Source: Bacillus marasmi (GTDB lineage: Bacteria; Bacillota; Bacilli; Bacillales; Cytobacillaceae). From it: 64,000 bases of DNA. The stretch spans positions 186,001-250,000 of the forward strand of contig NZ_LR656165.1 in NCBI RefSeq assembly GCF_902168435.1, in the 5' to 3' direction. Within the stretch, counting starts at the first letter, position 1. Each line of letters starts with the position of its first letter. Of the stretch, positions 61,046 through 64,000 are shown in pieces. The translations under genes and the position numbers were made by a program. The notes under the pieces are model-generated. The model saw nothing but the letters and a program-made list of their open reading frames with translations. It was not told the DNA's origin and ran no database searches.

Positions 61046-61576
61046 TTATTGAATCCAAAGCTCTTTTATGTCCTGGGACAAAACCGGTGTATGCTTCACG
61101 ATGTTTTCTGCTAATACTGAATTATGTAGGGCTGTTTGAATCGATTCAATTGGCACTAATGCCGCAAAATACAGGACAATAAAGGCTAGTAGATAGATTT
61201 CTAAGAAGCCTAACGCTCCACCTGCTATTGAATTAAATTGCTTTAGTATTGGTAGATGTGCGATAAAATCCAACATTGAACCGACTATTTGTAAGACAAT
61301 CTTTACTAGGAAGAAGATAATTAGAAAGGCTATACCACGGTAATAAGCATTTTCTAAGTTACCACTGCTAAAAATCATTTCAATTGGTGTGTCACTAGTA
61401 AAACTTGGGTATGGCACCCAAAGGACTAATTTTTCAGCAAAGTCACTCATATACAATTTTGCAATGATAAATGCAATAATAAAACTGGTTAAATGAAAGA
61501 ATTGTAATATAAATCCTCTTCTTAAGCCGATAAAAACTCCACTAATGAATAAAATAAACAAGATCAGATCAAGCAT
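61046..61576 (-). CDS. cvpA: CvpA family membrane protein (YshB)
   Basis: 176-residue protein with four membrane helices, homologous to colicin V production protein CvpA. ATG 61576 matches the B. subtilis YshB N-terminus (MLDL); the longer frame overlaps zapA. GLRRGFILQ and GALGFLEIYLL are typical. The function in Bacillus is unknown. It follows zapA by 13 nt. Confidence 0.9.
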   Translation of the reverse strand: MLDLILFILFISGVFIGLRRGFILQFFHLTSFIIAFIIAKLYMSDFAEKLVLWVPYPSFTSDTPIEMIFSSGNLENAYYRGIAFLIIFFLVKIVLQIVGSMLDFIAHLPILKQFNSIAGGALGFLEIYLLAFIVLYFAALVPIESIQTALHNSVLAENIVKHTPVLSQDIKELWIQ

Positions 61577-61589
61577 ATGTAATAGACCT

Positions 61590-61847
61590 TTACCTTTCGA
61601 TTTCTTTCTCCTGACGCTCATAATAATCTTTCAATTTTATCAAATCATTAACAGCATTCACGGCTGTTAAAACTGCTAGTTTGCTACTATCGAGCGATGG
61701 ATTGGATGCAGCGATTTCGCGCATTTTCTCATCGACCAACGAGGCAACGAAACGAATATGGCTAGTGTTTTCTGTACCTACGATCGTATATTGTTGGCCA
61801 TAAATTTCTACAGTTGTTCGATTTTTTTTAGGTTCTGACAATGCCAT
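61590..61847 (-). CDS. zapA: Cell division protein ZapA
   Basis: 85-residue FtsZ-associated protein that stabilises the Z ring. The globular head shows [14 protein letters not shown] and [17 protein letters not shown], and the C-terminus is a coiled coil. ATG 61847 follows AAGGTGG; the upstream open frame (to 61994) lies in the gap after pheT. Confidence 0.94.
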   Translation of the reverse strand: MALSEPKKNRTTVEIYGQQYTIVGTENTSHIRFVASLVDEKMREIAASNPSLDSSKLAVLTAVNAVNDLIKLKDYYERQEKEIER

Positions 61848-61976
61848 TGCCACCTTTTCCTTCAAATTCCTACTCTTTACTATAACATGAACTCCAATGG
61901 ACTGAAAAGTTGAAATGCATAGAAATATGTAGATAGTTGTTGATTTCTGCTCCCATACACTCAAATGATTAAAAAC

Positions 61977-62021
61977 CAAAAAGGCCCACCACAACGATTT
62001 CAGTCATTGCGATGAGCCTTT
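61977..62021 (-). terminator. Probable terminator of pheT
   Basis: Arms AAAGGC (61980-61985) / GCCTTT (62016-62021) with further partial pairing inside; on the minus strand TTTTTGG follows. 19 nt after the pheT stop. Confidence 0.55.
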
Positions 62022-62039
62022 GTCTATTTCTTTATTGTA

Positions 62040-64000
62040 TTAACCTCTTAAAACGGCACCTGCTTGGTCTTTAACAGCTGTTAATACCTTTTCATGTGCT
62101 TTTGTTACGTCTTCATCTGTTAAGGTACGCTCAGGATCAAAATATTTTAATGAGAAGGCAATCGATTTCTTACCTTGCTCCATTTTTTCACCTTCATATA
62201 AATCGAAGACATAGACTTCTTTTAACAGGTTTCCACCAGCAGCAACGATGATTTGTTGTAATTCACCCGCTGATTTATCCTGATCAACCACTAAAGCAAT
62301 ATCGCGTGTGATAGATGGGAAACGTGGAATGGACTCATAGCTAAGCGCAGGAGTTTCAGTTTCAAGAATCGCGCTTAATGATAATTCAAATACATATGTG
62401 TCCTTTAAGTCTAAATCCTTTTGAACAGTTGGATGAACTTGGCCGACAAAACCAATGTCTTGGCCGTTTAAAAGGATTGCCGCAGTACGCCCTGGGTGCA
62501 TATTTTCCAAAGTAGCTTGACGGTACTCGATTTTGTCCGTTAAGCCAAGCTTCGCGAACAGGCCTTCTAAAATTCCTTTAAGAACAAAGAAGTCAACCGG
62601 CTTCTTTTCACCTTGCCATAGATGTGAATGCCAAAGACCAGTTATCGCTCCGGCAACATGCTCTTTTTCAACCGGCAATACATCTTTACCATTTTCAAGG
62701 AAAACAGCTCCGACCTCATAAAGACTAATGCTATCATTTTGTCTTGCTGTATTATACTTTAACGCCTCCAAAAGCTGTGGCACAATGCTTAAACGAAGCA
62801 TGCTGCGTTCTTCACTCATTGGCATTGCGAGGCGAATTGGCTCGCGTTTATCTAGAGCAAACTGCGTTGCTTTATCAACACTAGTTAATGAATAAGTAAC
62901 GGCCTGATAAAGACCTGCTCCCTCTAAATAACGGCGAACCACACGGCGCTTTTGTTGGAAGTCAGTCAAGTAACCAGGGTTAGATGTACCAACAGGTAAA
63001 GTCATTGGCAGATGATCATAGCCATAAAGACGCGCTACTTCTTCAATTAAATCCTCTTCAATAGTAATATCGCCCCGTCTTGTTGGAACAGTTACAGTTA
63101 AGACATCATTATCAACTGCCACATCGAATTGTAGTCTATTAAAAATGTCTTGAACCTCTTCTAGAGTTAGTTGAGTGCCAATTACTGCGTTAATTTTCTC
63201 AAGAGAAATTGAAACAACTGCAGGATTTTGATCATACGTATCCACTTCCACTATTCCTTCAAGAACTTCACCGCCGGCATATTGCACCATTAATGCAGCT
63301 GCACGTTCCGCAGCTGCACGTACGCGATTCGGGTCAACGCCTTTTTCATAGCGGGTACTAGCTTCACTTCTTAAACCGTGATCTTTAGATGCTTTACGAA
63401 TGACACCACCTGTGAAGTAAGCAGATTCTAATAGTACTGTTGTTGTGTCAGCCTGTACTTCAGAGTTAGCACCACCCATTACACCTGCTAAAGCAACAGG
63501 TTCGGTTCCGTTTGTGATAACAAGATGGTCTTCAGATAAAGTACGTTTCGCATCGTCTAAAGTGATGATTTCTTCGTTAGCCTTCGCACGTCGAACCAAA
63601 ATTTCCTTCGAACCAAGACGGTCATAATCGAACGCATGTAATGGTTGACCGTATTCAAGCAAAATGTAGTTGGTAATGTCAACAACATTGTTATGTGGTC
63701 TAATACCAGCTGCCATTAGACGTGATTGCATCCATAATGGTGATTGACCAATTTTTACATTTTTAATCACTTTTGCAGTATAAATCGGGTTATCTTCATT
63801 CGCCTCAACACTTACTGTAATATAGTCAGATGCTTTTTCTGAAGAGGATTCGATTTCTGGCTGCGGAAGTTTTACTTGTTTGCCTAAAATAGCTGCTACC
63901 TCATACGCTACACCAATCATGCTTAAAGCATCAGCACGGTTCGGTGTTAAGCTTAACTCAAGAATTTCGTCATCGCGGTTAAGGAGGGCAAGCGCATCTT
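62040..64000 (-). CDS. pheT: Phenylalanyl-tRNA synthetase beta subunit (5' end outside window)
   Basis: The reading frame is open to the window end, so about 652 C-terminal residues of an expected 800 are present; the N-terminal tRNA-binding (EMAP-like) part is cut off. Visible are the B3/B4 editing domain (about the first half, with [23 protein letters not shown]-like pattern and [17 protein letters not shown]), the B5 domain, the catalytic-like core, and a C-terminal ferredoxin-fold anticodon-binding domain ending in [19 protein letters not shown]. The partner pheS should lie just outside. Confidence 0.97.
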   Translation of the reverse strand, partial: DALALLNRDDEILELSLTPNRADALSMIGVAYEVAAILGKQVKLPQPEIESSSEKASDYITVSVEANEDNPIYTAKVIKNVKIGQSPLWMQSRLMAAGIRPHNNVVDITNYILLEYGQPLHAFDYDRLGSKEILVRRAKANEEIITLDDAKRTLSEDHLVITNGTEPVALAGVMGGANSEVQADTTTVLLESAYFTGGVIRKASKDHGLRSEASTRYEKGVDPNRVRAAAERAAALMVQYAGGEVLEGIVEVDTYDQNPAVVSISLEKINAVIGTQLTLEEVQDIFNRLQFDVAVDNDVLTVTVPTRRGDITIEEDLIEEVARLYGYDHLPMTLPVGTSNPGYLTDFQQKRRVVRRYLEGAGLYQAVTYSLTSVDKATQFALDKREPIRLAMPMSEERSMLRLSIVPQLLEALKYNTARQNDSISLYEVGAVFLENGKDVLPVEKEHVAGAITGLWHSHLWQGEKKPVDFFVLKGILEGLFAKLGLTDKIEYRQATLENMHPGRTAAILLNGQDIGFVGQVHPTVQKDLDLKDTYVFELSLSAILETETPALSYESIPRFPSITRDIALVVDQDKSAGELQQIIVAAGGNLLKEVYVFDLYEGEKMEQGKKSIAFSLKYFDPERTLTDEDVTKAHEKVLTAVKDQAGAVLRG

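Overview
The window is a stretch of chromosome from an aerobic, endospore-forming member of the Bacillaceae (Bacillus sensu lato). Three things point there: the gene order closely follows the B. subtilis segment from pheT through zapA, polX, mutSB, the fad/etf genes, uvrC, sdh, gerE, racE, gerM, rph, ilv-leu, tig, clpX, lonB, lonA and hem to valS-folC; spore-specific genes are present (spoVID, ysxE, gerE, gerM, lonB); and control is typical of Firmicutes (two T-box leaders, a SigK-type promoter, a FadR operator, many TTG/GTG starts behind strong AAGGAGG sites). The DNA is AT-rich. Almost every gene lies on the minus strand, so the biological order runs from right to left. The species cannot be named from this alone.

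Right to left: pheT (cut by the window end), zapA, cvpA, polX, mutS2, yshE and a newly called 27-residue membrane peptide (64000-56114); fatty-acid degradation lcfA, fadR, fadB, etfB, etfA (55876-50684), with a FadR box on the fadR promoter; trxA, uvrC, plus-strand yslB, sdhCAB (50225-43856); gerE with a SigK-like promoter, a MarR regulator, racE, gerM, rph, ysnA, ysnB (43707-38550); tRNA-Arg(UCU); the ilvBHC-leuABCD operon behind a Leu (CTC) T-box and a candidate CodY box (37904-29260); ysoA, tig, clpX, lonB, lonA, engB (29138-18304); a plus-strand ysxD-like membrane gene; the haem operon hemAXCDBL (17383-11102); spoVID and ysxE; a plus-strand 63-residue membrane protein gene; valS behind a Val (GTC) T-box; folC; and at the left edge three minor-pilin genes. 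The last of these carries a repetitive, beta-solenoid-like C-terminal region and runs off the window.

The genes are mostly housekeeping. The unusual part is the DNA between them. At least five intergenic regions hold tight tandem arrays with unit lengths of 20, 21 or 51-53 bp, mostly built of hairpins. The largest (21415-22850) has about 27 in-register units between the lonB stop codon and the next terminator. Its hairpin scaffold is kept while the two arms change together through three classes (TCAA/TTGA, CCAT/ATGG, CGATAG/CTATCG), which suggests that the fold, not the sequence, is maintained. Two dispersed repeat families of about 115-130 bp and a GGGGGACAG palindrome abutting stop codons add to this repeat load. 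I know of no named system matching the arrays; that is a statement of my knowledge, not a search result.
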